DNA of 64,000 nt from Aquimarina sp040786285 (GTDB taxonomy: Bacteria; Bacteroidota; Bacteroidia; Flavobacteriales; Flavobacteriaceae): assembly GCF_040786285.1 (NCBI RefSeq), contig NZ_JBFMKQ010000001.1, positions 124,001 to 188,000 of the forward strand. Reading direction: 5' to 3'. This document shows positions 29,286 through 38,394 of the stretch, piece after piece (the first letter of the stretch is position 1; every line of letters begins with the position of its first letter). The notes under the pieces are model-generated. The model did not search any database. It was given only the letters and a program-made list of their open reading frames with translations, and had not been told where the DNA came from. The position numbers were made by a program, and so were the translations under genes.

Positions 29286-29477
29286 TTATTCCTCAGTCGA
29301 GGTATCGTCGTTAGTGCCGTTACTGCTGCGATTTTCTACAACCTGATTGTATTGCCTGGCCAGGACATCAATCTGGTCTAAGATAATGGTGTGTCCTTTT
29401 GCAGTGGCCAATGTGGCATGTGCGTCTATATGAACAACAAAGGTTCTATACGCTTCTTTAATCCATAAAATGTACAC
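29286..29477 (-). pseudogene. fragment of a small unknown gene (longest copy)
   Basis: 63 codons on the minus strand, beginning at a GTG that directly follows an in-frame TAA: V-Y-I-L-W-I-K-E-A-Y-R-T-F, then IDAHATLATAKGHTIILDQI and VLARQYNQVVEN. The shortened copies at 17993 and 18452 keep only its last 20 or so codons, which shows the tail was once coding. The lack of a good start, and the terminator of susD immediately upstream, suggest it too is a 3' fragment. No function is known; a complete small gene is possible. Confidence 0.5.
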
Positions 29478-29503
29478 TTAATTTTTGAAATCTACGACAC
29501 AAA

Positions 29504-29534
29504 AAAAAACGCCGCAATCATTGCGGCGTTTTTT
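29504..29534. terminator. bidirectional terminator after susD
   Basis: Arms AAAAAACGCCGCAA and TTGCGGCGTTTTTT, loop TCA. Strong hairpin with A and T runs on either side, ending the susCD operon on the minus strand. Confidence 0.9.
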
Positions 29535-29555
29535 GTTATATTAATTTGAATACTA

Positions 29556-30890
29556 TTATCGATTCTCATTATCTGGTGTAGGGAATCGATCAAAAAGTCC
29601 ATCACCTGGCCTATCAATAGAACCGGCTAAATCACTTTCTAATCTACCAAATCGTCTTAAATCAATCCATCGATGACCTCCTTCTGCGTAAAGAGAATAT
29701 CTTCTTTGGTTTAAAATTTCATTTACCAATTCTGCAGGAGTAGTACCTCCTGAATATGCAGGTAATCCGGCAGCAGTTCTAATCACATCTATAGCGGCTA
29801 CAGCAGCAACAGGATCTGTAATATGATTTGCCTCTGCAGCTAACAGAATCAATTCTTCATTTCTAATAATAGGTACAGAAGTAATGTTACTCGTATAAAC
29901 AAACACATCGTGAGTTGCATTTAAATCATCAGGAGAATTAGCAACTCCATCTGGCCCAGCTACAGTAATTGGATCATCTCTAAGGACTACTTTATTTAAT
30001 CGGTTATCTCCCGCTTCTGCATCAGTAATAAATGTTGGATGAGTTAACCTTACATTAGATAACGAACTATTTAATGCAAAAAATAAAGGATTAGCAATAT
30101 CAGCTCCATCTAATGAAAATGTAAAATAGGCACCTGTTGAAAGATCTCCACTCATATTCATAAAAGAATTTCCAAGAAGGGTAAGTACCGAAGCATAATT
30201 ACCGCGATAGGCTTCTACTCTAGCTGCCAATGCATTATTGAATTCTAGAAAACTAACTTGACTGAAACCTGAAGGAAGAGAAAAAGCAAACCCACTACCA
30301 GCATTAGATAAATCGGTTGCTCCCTCGGTTAGCAAATTAAAAATAGCGGTTAAAGAATCATCATAACTTAAGAAAGGCCCTAAATTTTGAGGGTCAGCAA
30401 CATCTACTCGTATCCCATTTTCAAATTGTTGATTTAATACCATTAACAATTCATGAGCCTTTATCGTATTAGCAAAACCTCGTATTCCTGCGACTTCCTC
30501 TGCAGAAAACGTTTCGGTTGTATTCGCTAATCCTTCTAGTAATAAGTTAACATTTTTGATTGTTGCATAACGAGCAGCGTAAGGGTTAGTCGTATAAAAC
30601 GTATTATTATCCAACGTTCCCGTTAATAAATCTGCTGTCCATCTCGGATCAGAACTTGCAACACGCCAATATTCTCGTCCGGCTACTGCCTGACCATCTA
30701 CCTGCGTACCTAACTGAAAACGCATACTAGACAAAATACCAAATACTACATCTCTTAACTCTCCACGAGATAAATCACTGGATATAGACTCTGTACTAGG
30801 CCCATTTAGATCTTTTCCATCTTCAATCTCACATGATACGAATATCATTGAGGATAAAATCCCCATTAAAAATATTTTGATTATTTTCAT
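29556..30890 (-). CDS. SusD/RagB-like nutrient-binding outer membrane lipoprotein
   Basis: Surface lid of a SusCD importer, 444 aa. Lipoprotein signal with SCEIEDG (lipid anchor about Cys20, acidic residues just after it). N-terminal helices contain a TPR-like layout (YAARYATIKNVNLLLEGL); C-terminal SusD features are present (RNEELILLAAEANH, NQRRYSLYAEGGHRWIDLRRFG). It lies 18 bases after the SusC gene. No glycoside hydrolase, peptidase or regulator gene is adjacent, so the substrate cannot be guessed. Family call is certain. Confidence 0.94.
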   Translation of the reverse strand: MKIIKIFLMGILSSMIFVSCEIEDGKDLNGPSTESISSDLSRGELRDVVFGILSSMRFQLGTQVDGQAVAGREYWRVASSDPRWTADLLTGTLDNNTFYTTNPYAARYATIKNVNLLLEGLANTTETFSAEEVAGIRGFANTIKAHELLMVLNQQFENGIRVDVADPQNLGPFLSYDDSLTAIFNLLTEGATDLSNAGSGFAFSLPSGFSQVSFLEFNNALAARVEAYRGNYASVLTLLGNSFMNMSGDLSTGAYFTFSLDGADIANPLFFALNSSLSNVRLTHPTFITDAEAGDNRLNKVVLRDDPITVAGPDGVANSPDDLNATHDVFVYTSNITSVPIIRNEELILLAAEANHITDPVAAVAAIDVIRTAAGLPAYSGGTTPAELVNEILNQRRYSLYAEGGHRWIDLRRFGRLESDLAGSIDRPGDGLFDRFPTPDNENR

Positions 30891-30908
30891 TTTCTTATAA
30901 TTTTTTGT

Positions 30909-33896
30909 TTAAAAGTCAACAGCTAAGTGAAATAAGTAACGTTTTGAAGTAGGAAATGGTGTAACTTCTACTCCAGTCGACAATCCGTTAGATCCAAAAT
31001 TTGACACCTCAGGATCATAACTATTATAATCAAATACATTGATTAGATTGTTTCCTGAAAATCCAATTTTAAGGTTAGAAACATATTTTCCAAAAACCTT
31101 CTCACGAATATTACTTGACAAGTTATAGTATAAACCAACTTCTCTTAATCTAAGATACGAGGCATCCTCAACAAATGGAGTTGCATTTCCTGAACTAAAG
31201 GCTCCTATTCTAAAAGGCCCATTGGGTGTTGCTCCAGCAGGATCCAAATCAATATCATCAAAATCTGGACTGGTACCACCAAAATCACTCAATAAATTAG
31301 TTAGATTGATATTGTCTCCTCCTTGTTTCCAGTGCCATAAAAATGATAATGTAAAATCTTTATAACTCAAATTGTTACTCCAGGTCATTTGGAAGTCAGG
31401 AGCTGCGTCTCCTAAAACTACTAAATTACCATTTGCGTCATTACCTACAATTTGTGTAGCACTTTTTCCTTCTTCTATTCTAAAAGTACCTAAACCTTGC
31501 CCAAATCCTCCAAGATTAAATGCATCTACATCTAACTTGGTAATTTCCGATTCATTAGTAAAAAATATCAAATTAGAATTCCAATTAAAATCATCTCCTT
31601 GAACTACATCAGCATCTATACCAATTTCAACCCCTCTGTTTTCTAAATTACCCGCATTTGAAAATTCTAAAGTAAATCCTGATGAAGGCTCAATGTTTGA
31701 TCTCAAGATCAAATCATCAACGGTTTTATTATAATATGAAAATTCTAAGTTAATTCTACTATCTAAGAAACTTGCATCAAAACCTACTTCGAATTCTTTT
31801 TGACGTTCTGGAGAAATATCTGGATTTCCAAGTGCTAAGGGTGCTACCGGAACAGTAATACCGGCAATACCATCAATTAAGGTATTTGTATAGGTTGTGA
31901 ATAAAGCTCCGTTAGGCGCAAAATTTCCTGCTTCACCATAAGCAGCTCTAATCTTGAATTGATTCATTACAGGAACTTTCCAAAAATCAAAATTATGAAG
32001 GTTTACAGCTACAGATGCTTTAGGATAATAAAATAATTCATTAGCATCTCCATTATTAGAGGATTTATCACCTCTTACCCCAATCGTACCAATGATTTTG
32101 TCCTGATAATTTAATTCTTCCTGTACAAAAAATCCTTGATCTTCCTGTTCTTGTCTAAATTGATCCACGCTTATGTTAGCCCCTTGGTCTAAATTTGTTT
32201 CAAAAGCTATTAAGTCTGTCGCGATATTACCTACAGTATTTCTAGAAAATGTTTGCTTAGTAACCCCTGCTTGTGTTCTAAAATTAAGATCATTACTAGT
32301 GGTATAATTATGTACTAAAAAAGCCGAATAATTGGCATCTTTATTTTCTGTAGTTCCTAATGCAGATACACCATTAACACCTCCATTACTAGGTTTTTGA
32401 AATTGTAATGTTTTTGGGAAAATAGTAGTTGTTATTAACTCATAATAATCAACTCCTGCTCCTAAAACAGCTTTTAAGTTCGATTTTTCGGATTCATACA
32501 ACTTAACATCTAATGTACTCCCCACAATAAATCGATTGACATCTTCTCTATTGGTAATCAAATCTCTAGTCTGTAATGGGTTTGAAGCTGCATCAGGATT
32601 ATCAGGATAAACTCCCAATGCATTAGGAAACAACTGTGTCCATGGCAATGTAAAAGTAGCTGATTGACCTATTGTAGTAGTGGTATTATCATTATTAAAA
32701 TACCCACGATCAGATTTAGAATTTATATAATTACTAGATAAAGAAAGTTTAGCCCGATCTTCAAGAAAACCATGATCAATATTTAAACGTATAGATTTTC
32801 TGTTATATCCTGTATTTTTAACAATCCCATCTTCATCGTTATTTGAAAAAGCGGCATAAAACTGCGTGTTTTCTGATCCTCCAGATACATTAACGCTAGT
32901 GTTATTAATAAACCCTTCTTCACCATAAATTTCTTCTTCGTAGTCTACAAGCGTACCACTATTACGAGCAGCTGTAAACAAGGCTCCATTACCAGCACCT
33001 GTTGATTCGGCTGTTGCTTCAGTAAAGTTTCTTTGGCCTCTAAATCTAATAATTTTATTAAACCCAACATCCTGACTAAAAGAAATTTTAGTCTTTCCTG
33101 CTTTTCCTTTTTTCGTGGTAATAATGATTACCCCAGCTGCAGCCCTGGCTCCATAAATTGCTGCTGCCGATGCTCCTTTAAGCACTTCAACACTTTCTAT
33201 ATCATCTGGGTTAATATCCGCGATCCTGTTTGAAGGATTATCCTGGCTAGATGGGTTTCCACCACTTGCAGCTCCAGATACTGAATTTAGACCAGCCGCA
33301 GAGATACTTTCATTATTAACATATACCCCATCTACTATATATAGCGGTTGAGAATTACCATTAATAGAAGTTATCCCTCTTAATTTTACGGAGATCCCAC
33401 CACCTGGTGCACCAGAACTCTTCGTAATTAATGCTCCAGCAAATTTACCTGCCAAAGCTCCGTCTAAGGTTTGTGGAGGCGTTAGCCCTGCAAGATCTTC
33501 TGCAGAAACAGAGGCAACAGCATTGGCCGCATTACTTCTTTTTACAGAAGTTGCTAAACCAGTAACTACCACTTCTTCTAAAGCTTCAGAAGATTCGCTA
33601 ATCTGCACGGTAATCGCTCCTGCTGTAGCAACATCTACCATTTGTGTTGCAAATCCAAGAGCAAATACCCTTAATCGAACTGGCAAAGCATTAACATTAA
33701 TCGAAAAGTTACCGTCTATATCTGTGGCTGTACCATTATCGGTTCCATTTTCAATAACATTAACAAAAGGCGCCCCTTCTCCGGTACCCTCTACCATCAC
33801 TTTCCCCGTAATGGTCTCCTGAGCTAAAAGAATAGCCGGAGCAAAAATTAATAATAGCAGAATCTTCATTCTGCTAAAATGAGTTTGTTTTTTCAT
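30909..33896 (-). CDS. SusC/RagA-like TonB-dependent outer membrane transporter
   Basis: TonB-dependent channel that imports the ligand caught by the SusD-like lipoprotein. From ATG 33896 it is 995 aa: signal peptide ending LLAQ, CarboxypepD_reg-like domain (about 28-105: TGKVMVEGTG, TDIDGNFSINV), plug (about 115-235: LDGALAGKFAGALITKSSGA, LRGITSINGNSQPLYIVDG), then the beta-barrel ending in an aromatic residue (YLFHLAVDF). The frame is open 30 codons further upstream to 33986, but that part is not signal-like, so ATG 33896 is preferred. First gene of the pair, divergent from aspS. Confidence 0.94.
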   Translation of the reverse strand: MKKQTHFSRMKILLLLIFAPAILLAQETITGKVMVEGTGEGAPFVNVIENGTDNGTATDIDGNFSINVNALPVRLRVFALGFATQMVDVATAGAITVQISESSEALEEVVVTGLATSVKRSNAANAVASVSAEDLAGLTPPQTLDGALAGKFAGALITKSSGAPGGGISVKLRGITSINGNSQPLYIVDGVYVNNESISAAGLNSVSGAASGGNPSSQDNPSNRIADINPDDIESVEVLKGASAAAIYGARAAAGVIIITTKKGKAGKTKISFSQDVGFNKIIRFRGQRNFTEATAESTGAGNGALFTAARNSGTLVDYEEEIYGEEGFINNTSVNVSGGSENTQFYAAFSNNDEDGIVKNTGYNRKSIRLNIDHGFLEDRAKLSLSSNYINSKSDRGYFNNDNTTTTIGQSATFTLPWTQLFPNALGVYPDNPDAASNPLQTRDLITNREDVNRFIVGSTLDVKLYESEKSNLKAVLGAGVDYYELITTTIFPKTLQFQKPSNGGVNGVSALGTTENKDANYSAFLVHNYTTSNDLNFRTQAGVTKQTFSRNTVGNIATDLIAFETNLDQGANISVDQFRQEQEDQGFFVQEELNYQDKIIGTIGVRGDKSSNNGDANELFYYPKASVAVNLHNFDFWKVPVMNQFKIRAAYGEAGNFAPNGALFTTYTNTLIDGIAGITVPVAPLALGNPDISPERQKEFEVGFDASFLDSRINLEFSYYNKTVDDLILRSNIEPSSGFTLEFSNAGNLENRGVEIGIDADVVQGDDFNWNSNLIFFTNESEITKLDVDAFNLGGFGQGLGTFRIEEGKSATQIVGNDANGNLVVLGDAAPDFQMTWSNNLSYKDFTLSFLWHWKQGGDNINLTNLLSDFGGTSPDFDDIDLDPAGATPNGPFRIGAFSSGNATPFVEDASYLRLREVGLYYNLSSNIREKVFGKYVSNLKIGFSGNNLINVFDYNSYDPEVSNFGSNGLSTGVEVTPFPTSKRYLFHLAVDF

Positions 33897-34100
33897 AATG
33901 ATTTGTTTAAATGTTCGGTTAAATCTATTAAAAGATATTGATAAAAAAATGTTAAAACTAACAATTGTTCGTGTAAAATAAGTCACACCTGCCTAAAATA
34001 CCTAGCATAATTATTAAAAAAATACATTATTAACAATTTTCGAAGCTACTGTGTATTATTTAACAATTTGCCAATCGCCTTATTTTCTTATGATCCATAC

Positions 34101-34129
34101 TTGTATACCTTAAAACTTTCTTATTTTTG
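34101..34129 (+). promoter_or_regulatory. aspS promoter
   Basis: TTG (34101-34103), 18 bp, TATTTTTG (34122-34129); the ATG is 20 bases on. The 250-bp gap to susC also holds the minus-strand promoter of susC, for which I see no clear match. Confidence 0.65.
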
Positions 34130-34149
34130 CTGCCTTAATACAAGCTACT

Positions 34150-35898
34150 ATGTACAGAAGTCATTCTTGTGGCCAATTACGCGCCTCAGATATCAATAAA
34201 GAAGTTACCCTGGCAGGATGGGTGCAAAAAACTCGCGATAAAGGGTTTATGATTTGGGTGGATCTTAGAGATCGCTATGGTATCACCCAGTTGATCTTTG
34301 ATGAAGAACGTACTCCTAAGGATGTAGTAGAGAAAGCCAAAACTTTGGGTCGCGAATTTGTAATCCAGATCAAAGGTACTGTGATAGAGCGCGAATCTAA
34401 GAATGCGAACATTCCTACTGGTGAAATAGAAATTCTGGTAAGCGAATTGAATATACTTAATGAAGCCTTAGTCCCTCCTTTTACTATAGAAGACAACACC
34501 GATGGTGGTGAAGATATACGAATGAAATACCGATATCTGGATATTCGTCGTAATCCAGTAAAAAATAGCTTGATGTTTCGTCATCAGGTAGCTATGCAAG
34601 TACGTAATTATCTATCTCAGGAAGGTTTTATTGAAGTTGAAACTCCTTATTTAATTAAATCCACTCCAGAAGGAGCGCGTGATTTTGTGGTCCCTTCAAG
34701 AATGAATGAAGGACAATTCTATGCACTACCGCAATCGCCACAGACCTTTAAACAATTGTTGATGGTGGGTGGTATGGATAAATACTTTCAGATTGTAAAG
34801 TGCTTTAGAGATGAAGATCTACGTGCCGACAGACAGCCAGAATTTACACAGATAGACTGTGAAATGGCATTTGTAGAACAAGAAGATATTTTAAACATAT
34901 TTGAAGGCCTTACCCGCAATCTAATTAAAGAGATTAAAGGAATTGAAATTGGTGATTTTCCGAGAATGACCTATGACGAGGCTATGAGAATCTATGGTAA
35001 CGATAAACCCGATATTCGTTTTGGGATGAAGTTTGGTGAACTTAATACCGTTGCCCAGCACAAAGATTTTAAAGTTTTTAATGATGCAGAACTTGTAGTG
35101 GGTATTGCCGTTCCTGGTAGAGCTTCGTATACACGAAAAGAAATTGACAAGCTTATCGATTGGGTAAAACGCCCACAAGTAGGTGCTCTGGGAATGGTAT
35201 ATGTAAAATGTAATGAAGATGGAACTTATAAATCATCTGTAGATAAGTTTTATGATCAGGAAGATTTAGCTAAATGGGCTGCAACAACAGGTGCAAAAAC
35301 AGGAGATCTGATTTGTGTTCTTTCTGGTCCAACACATAAAGTAAGAGCACAATTAAGTGCCTTGCGTATGGAATTAGCAGAGCGTCTTGGTCTTAGAAAC
35401 CCAGAAGAGTTTGCTCCATTATGGGTAGTTGATTTTCCGTTATTAGAATGGGATGAAGAAACAGAACGTTATCATGCTATGCACCACCCATTTACTTCTC
35501 CAAAACCAGAAGATATTCCTTTATTAGATTCTAAACCAGGTGATGTGCGTGCTAACGCCTACGACCTAGTATTAAACGGAAATGAAATTGGAGGAGGGTC
35601 TATTCGTATTCATGATAAAGAAACACAAGCTTTGATGTTTGATCATCTAGGGTTTACTCCCGAAGAAGCCAAAGCACAATTTGGATTTTTAATGGATGCT
35701 TTTCAATACGGCGCACCACCTCATGGAGGCCTGGCCTTTGGATTTGACAGATTAGTTGCTATTCTTGGTGGTCAGGAAACTATACGGGATTTTATTGCTT
35801 TCCCAAAAAATAATAGTGGCCGAGATGTGATGATCGATGCTCCGGCAAATATTGATACAGCACAATTAAAAGAACTAAATATTAAACTTGATTTATAA
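34150..35898 (+). CDS. aspS: aspartate-tRNA ligase
   Basis: Charges tRNA-Asp in the cytoplasm. 582 aa, the normal bacterial size. Order: OB-fold anticodon-binding domain (about 1-105: RSHSCGQLRASDINKEVTLA), class II catalytic core with motif 2 (FRDEDLRADRQPEFTQID), the bacterial GAD insertion (about 285-410), and motif 3 (GGLAFGFDRLVAILGG). The GAD domain separates bacterial AspRS from the archaeal type. Whether the enzyme is discriminating for tRNA-Asn was not determined. Single-gene unit with its own promoter and a terminator at 35941. Confidence 0.97.
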   Translation: MYRSHSCGQLRASDINKEVTLAGWVQKTRDKGFMIWVDLRDRYGITQLIFDEERTPKDVVEKAKTLGREFVIQIKGTVIERESKNANIPTGEIEILVSELNILNEALVPPFTIEDNTDGGEDIRMKYRYLDIRRNPVKNSLMFRHQVAMQVRNYLSQEGFIEVETPYLIKSTPEGARDFVVPSRMNEGQFYALPQSPQTFKQLLMVGGMDKYFQIVKCFRDEDLRADRQPEFTQIDCEMAFVEQEDILNIFEGLTRNLIKEIKGIEIGDFPRMTYDEAMRIYGNDKPDIRFGMKFGELNTVAQHKDFKVFNDAELVVGIAVPGRASYTRKEIDKLIDWVKRPQVGALGMVYVKCNEDGTYKSSVDKFYDQEDLAKWAATTGAKTGDLICVLSGPTHKVRAQLSALRMELAERLGLRNPEEFAPLWVVDFPLLEWDEETERYHAMHHPFTSPKPEDIPLLDSKPGDVRANAYDLVLNGNEIGGGSIRIHDKETQALMFDHLGFTPEEAKAQFGFLMDAFQYGAPPHGGLAFGFDRLVAILGGQETIRDFIAFPKNNSGRDVMIDAPANIDTAQLKELNIKLDL

Positions 35899-35940
35899 TA
35901 TTATCAAATCTATTGAGTTTTAGAATTTCAGTAAATATTA

Positions 35941-35967
35941 AATCCCGCTTATGGCGGGATTTTTATT
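35941..35967 (+). terminator. terminator after aspS
   Basis: AATCCCGC (35941-35948), loop TTATG, GCGGGATT (35954-35961), then TTTATT. Confidence 0.88.
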
Positions 35968-35997
35968 ACCTTTAACTTAATCAAGAGTTTATAAAAG

Positions 35998-37785
35998 ATG
36001 TCTAGCCCCTCAAAAAAAACTTTACTATACAAGCTTTTAAAATGGCGCTATCGCAATATTTCTGATAAGAATTTTATTCTAATACTGAGTATTCTTGTAG
36101 GATTTACTGCCGGTCTTATATCTCTATTATTAAAAAATATTACCCACTTGATCCAGGTGGTTCTAGAAAGCGATATCATCTCCTGGCAAACTTCTTTTTA
36201 TTTTATAATACCGGTTATAGGCCTATTAATTGTTTATGTTTTTACAAAATATATTATTAAAAAAAATGTACGATCTGCTATACCCTTGATTTTGCATTCT
36301 TTATCCAAAAAAGACGGGATTATAAAACCCATTCATGGGTATTTACCTCTTATTTTAGCACCCATTACCGTAGGTTTTGGTGGTTCTGTAGGACTTCTGG
36401 GGCCAGCTATAGGATCAGCATCTACGTTGAGCTCAGATATTAGTAACCTATTTAAAATAAAGGATAAGACTCGATTTTTATTAATCGGTTGTGCCGCTGC
36501 TGGTGCTATTTCTGCCGTTTTTAAGTCTCCACTCGCAGGTTTGGTATTTGCAGTAGAAGTCTTTAGTCTGGATCTTACTCTTACCTCGTTATTACCATTA
36601 CTTTTTGCTTCGGTATCCTCTATACTTACCTCCTATTTCTTTTTAGGAGATGAAGTATTATTTAGATTCGATGTTGTAGAAAAATTTGATATTTATGATA
36701 CTCCATTTTACATTATTTTAGGTGTAGGCACTGCAGTTGCCTCTATCTATTTTACTAAAATGTATTTCGGAATTCTGCATTTCTTTGACCGCTTTTCAAA
36801 AAAAATTCATAGACTTCTTATTGGCGGACTTGCCATAGGAATCATGCTATATTTTATACCCCCACTTTATGGTGAAGGACTTGGTTTTATAAATGACCTT
36901 TTGCATGGCGATCATTTAAAAGCAATCGGAAACTCTCCTTTTGATGATATGACAGGCAATATATGGATCGTTATTGCGCTATTAACCGGGATCACCATTT
37001 TTAAGGCCGTTGCGATGACCGCAACATTTGCGGCAGGTGGCTCTGGTGGAATATTTATCCCCACAATGGTGATGGGTAGTGCCCTGGGAAATGTAGTATC
37101 AAAGGTAATTAATAACCTGGGGATTGGTTTTCAGGTTTCGGAAGCTAATTTTACTCTATTGGGTATGGCCGGTTTGATAGCAGGGGTATTGCATGCTCCA
37201 CTTACCTCTATATTTCTTATCGCCGAGATTACTTCGAGTTATGAACTATTTGTTCCTCTTATGATTACCACAGCCATATCATTTATTATTTCTAAAAATA
37301 AAATCGAACATAATATTTATACCCGAGAACTTGCAGAACAAGGGAATTTATTAACTCATGACAAAGACCAAACGGTCTTAACCTTGATGAATATAGAAGA
37401 TTGTATAGAAACTAATTTTATTTCGGTAAAACCAAATTACACATTAAAGCAATTATTAAGTGAAGCTGTCGCTAAATCAAACAGAAACCTATTTCCGGTC
37501 ACAGATGAATTTGATCATTTAATAGGTATGGTTTCTTTAGACGACATTAGAGATATTATGTTTGATATTACCATGTATCATAAAATAAAAGTTGAAACAC
37601 TCATGTCGCAAATATCAACAGTAATTGTCTACGAAAATGATGACGTAAAAACAGTAATGCAAAAATTTCAGGATACTGGAGTATGGAATCTTCCTGTAAT
37701 TAAAGACGGTAAATATTTAGGATTTATTTCTAAATCAAAACTCCTTACCTCTTATCGAAGAAAGTTGATTAATTTTACACGATAA
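35998..37785 (+). CDS. ClC-type chloride channel with C-terminal CBS pair
   Basis: Anion channel or transporter, 595 aa. ClC membrane domain (about 25-440) with the pore motifs RSAIP (Ser of the GSGIP motif), GFGGSVGLLGP and GGSGGIFIP, then two CBS domains (about 455-590) that usually sense nucleotides. The external gating glutamate of the GxEGP motif is Leu134 here, and the position matching the internal proton glutamate (E203 of E. coli ClC-ec1) appears to be Val188 (PLAGLVFAVEVF). By family knowledge loss of both favours passive chloride flow over proton exchange. It sits 11 bases before a small membrane protein gene. Confidence 0.92.
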   Translation: MSSPSKKTLLYKLLKWRYRNISDKNFILILSILVGFTAGLISLLLKNITHLIQVVLESDIISWQTSFYFIIPVIGLLIVYVFTKYIIKKNVRSAIPLILHSLSKKDGIIKPIHGYLPLILAPITVGFGGSVGLLGPAIGSASTLSSDISNLFKIKDKTRFLLIGCAAAGAISAVFKSPLAGLVFAVEVFSLDLTLTSLLPLLFASVSSILTSYFFLGDEVLFRFDVVEKFDIYDTPFYIILGVGTAVASIYFTKMYFGILHFFDRFSKKIHRLLIGGLAIGIMLYFIPPLYGEGLGFINDLLHGDHLKAIGNSPFDDMTGNIWIVIALLTGITIFKAVAMTATFAAGGSGGIFIPTMVMGSALGNVVSKVINNLGIGFQVSEANFTLLGMAGLIAGVLHAPLTSIFLIAEITSSYELFVPLMITTAISFIISKNKIEHNIYTRELAEQGNLLTHDKDQTVLTLMNIEDCIETNFISVKPNYTLKQLLSEAVAKSNRNLFPVTDEFDHLIGMVSLDDIRDIMFDITMYHKIKVETLMSQISTVIVYENDDVKTVMQKFQDTGVWNLPVIKDGKYLGFISKSKLLTSYRRKLINFTR

Positions 37786-37796
37786 TCTAACGTGAA

Positions 37797-38054
37797 ATGA
37801 AATACGTCATCAAAATACTTTTTATAGCAGTAATTATACTTGTTTGCGTAGGGTATTACTTCAAAAACTCTGGAGATCATATCACAGGAGACAAACTGGT
37901 TGGTATAGGGATATTAGCTGCTTCTTTTATTCTAATGCCAATTTTTATCTATCACCGATGGAAAAACAAAAAGGTAAAAGACTACATGCTTACCGAAGAA
38001 AACCTCAATAAAATGAGGAATTATGAAAAGAGTAAGGAAGACAAAAGGAAGTGA
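37797..38054 (+). CDS. small hypothetical membrane protein
   Basis: 85 aa, no family recognised. Two predicted membrane helices (IKILFIAVIILVCVGYYF and LVGIGILAASFILMPIFIY) with a short loop, then a highly charged cytoplasmic-type tail (RWKNKKVKDYML, NYEKSKEDKRK). It begins 11 bases after the ClC gene and is probably co-transcribed; an accessory role for the channel is possible but unsupported. Confidence 0.75.
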   Translation: MKYVIKILFIAVIILVCVGYYFKNSGDHITGDKLVGIGILAASFILMPIFIYHRWKNKKVKDYMLTEENLNKMRNYEKSKEDKRK

Positions 38055-38142
38055 TTTTTTAAAATATTCACATTTTGATAACGCTTCATAAAATATTTAA
38101 GATTAACTTTAGATCTCGAATATTTATTACAATTTTATTACA

Positions 38143-38340
38143 ATGGAAGGAACAGTTAAATTTTTTAATGAATCAAAAGGTTACGGATTTATCACCAACG
38201 ATGAAACCGGAAAAGACATCTTTGTACACGCATCTGGATTAAACGGAGAAGCTCTAAACGAAGGTGACAAAGTAGAGTATGAAGAGGAAGAAGGTCGAAA
38301 AGGAATTATTGCGGCTCAAGTTCGAGTAATTCACGACTAA
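38143..38340 (+). CDS. cold-shock domain protein (CspA family)
   Basis: Single-strand nucleic acid chaperone, 65 aa, one cold-shock domain. RNP1 (KGYGFIT) and RNP2 (DIFVHAS) are intact. It is acidic in its second half (YEEEEGRKG), as in many Bacteroidota Csp proteins. It has its own AT-rich upstream region of about 90 bases and a terminator at 38366, so it is a single-gene unit. Confidence 0.94.
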   Translation: MEGTVKFFNESKGYGFITNDETGKDIFVHASGLNGEALNEGDKVEYEEEEGRKGIIAAQVRVIHD

Positions 38341-38365
38341 AGAGATATGATTTCTATGATTCAAG

Positions 38366-38390
38366 AGCACTACTACCAGTAGTGCTTTGT
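38366..38390. terminator. terminator after the cold-shock gene
   Basis: AGCACTAC, loop TACCA, GTAGTGCT (38366-38386), then TTGTTATTTT. It lies between convergent genes and may serve both. Confidence 0.85.
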
Positions 38391-38394
38391 TATT

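Larger units (their letters stand above)
29180..29480. repeat. island repeat copy C (most complete)
   Basis: Third block: hairpin GCACGGATT, loop TGT, AATCCGTGC (29186-29206), CATGAGTAAG, terminator palindrome (29231-29260), then the minus-strand frame 29286-29477. It follows the operon 2 immunity candidate directly, as copy A follows operon 1, so the block marks the 3' edge of each cassette. Confidence 0.75.

Noticed and set aside
29556..33896. Polysaccharide utilisation locus around susCD
   Set aside because: No glycoside hydrolase, lyase, sulfatase, sensor or sigma/anti-sigma gene is adjacent, so only a SusCD transporter pair can be claimed.
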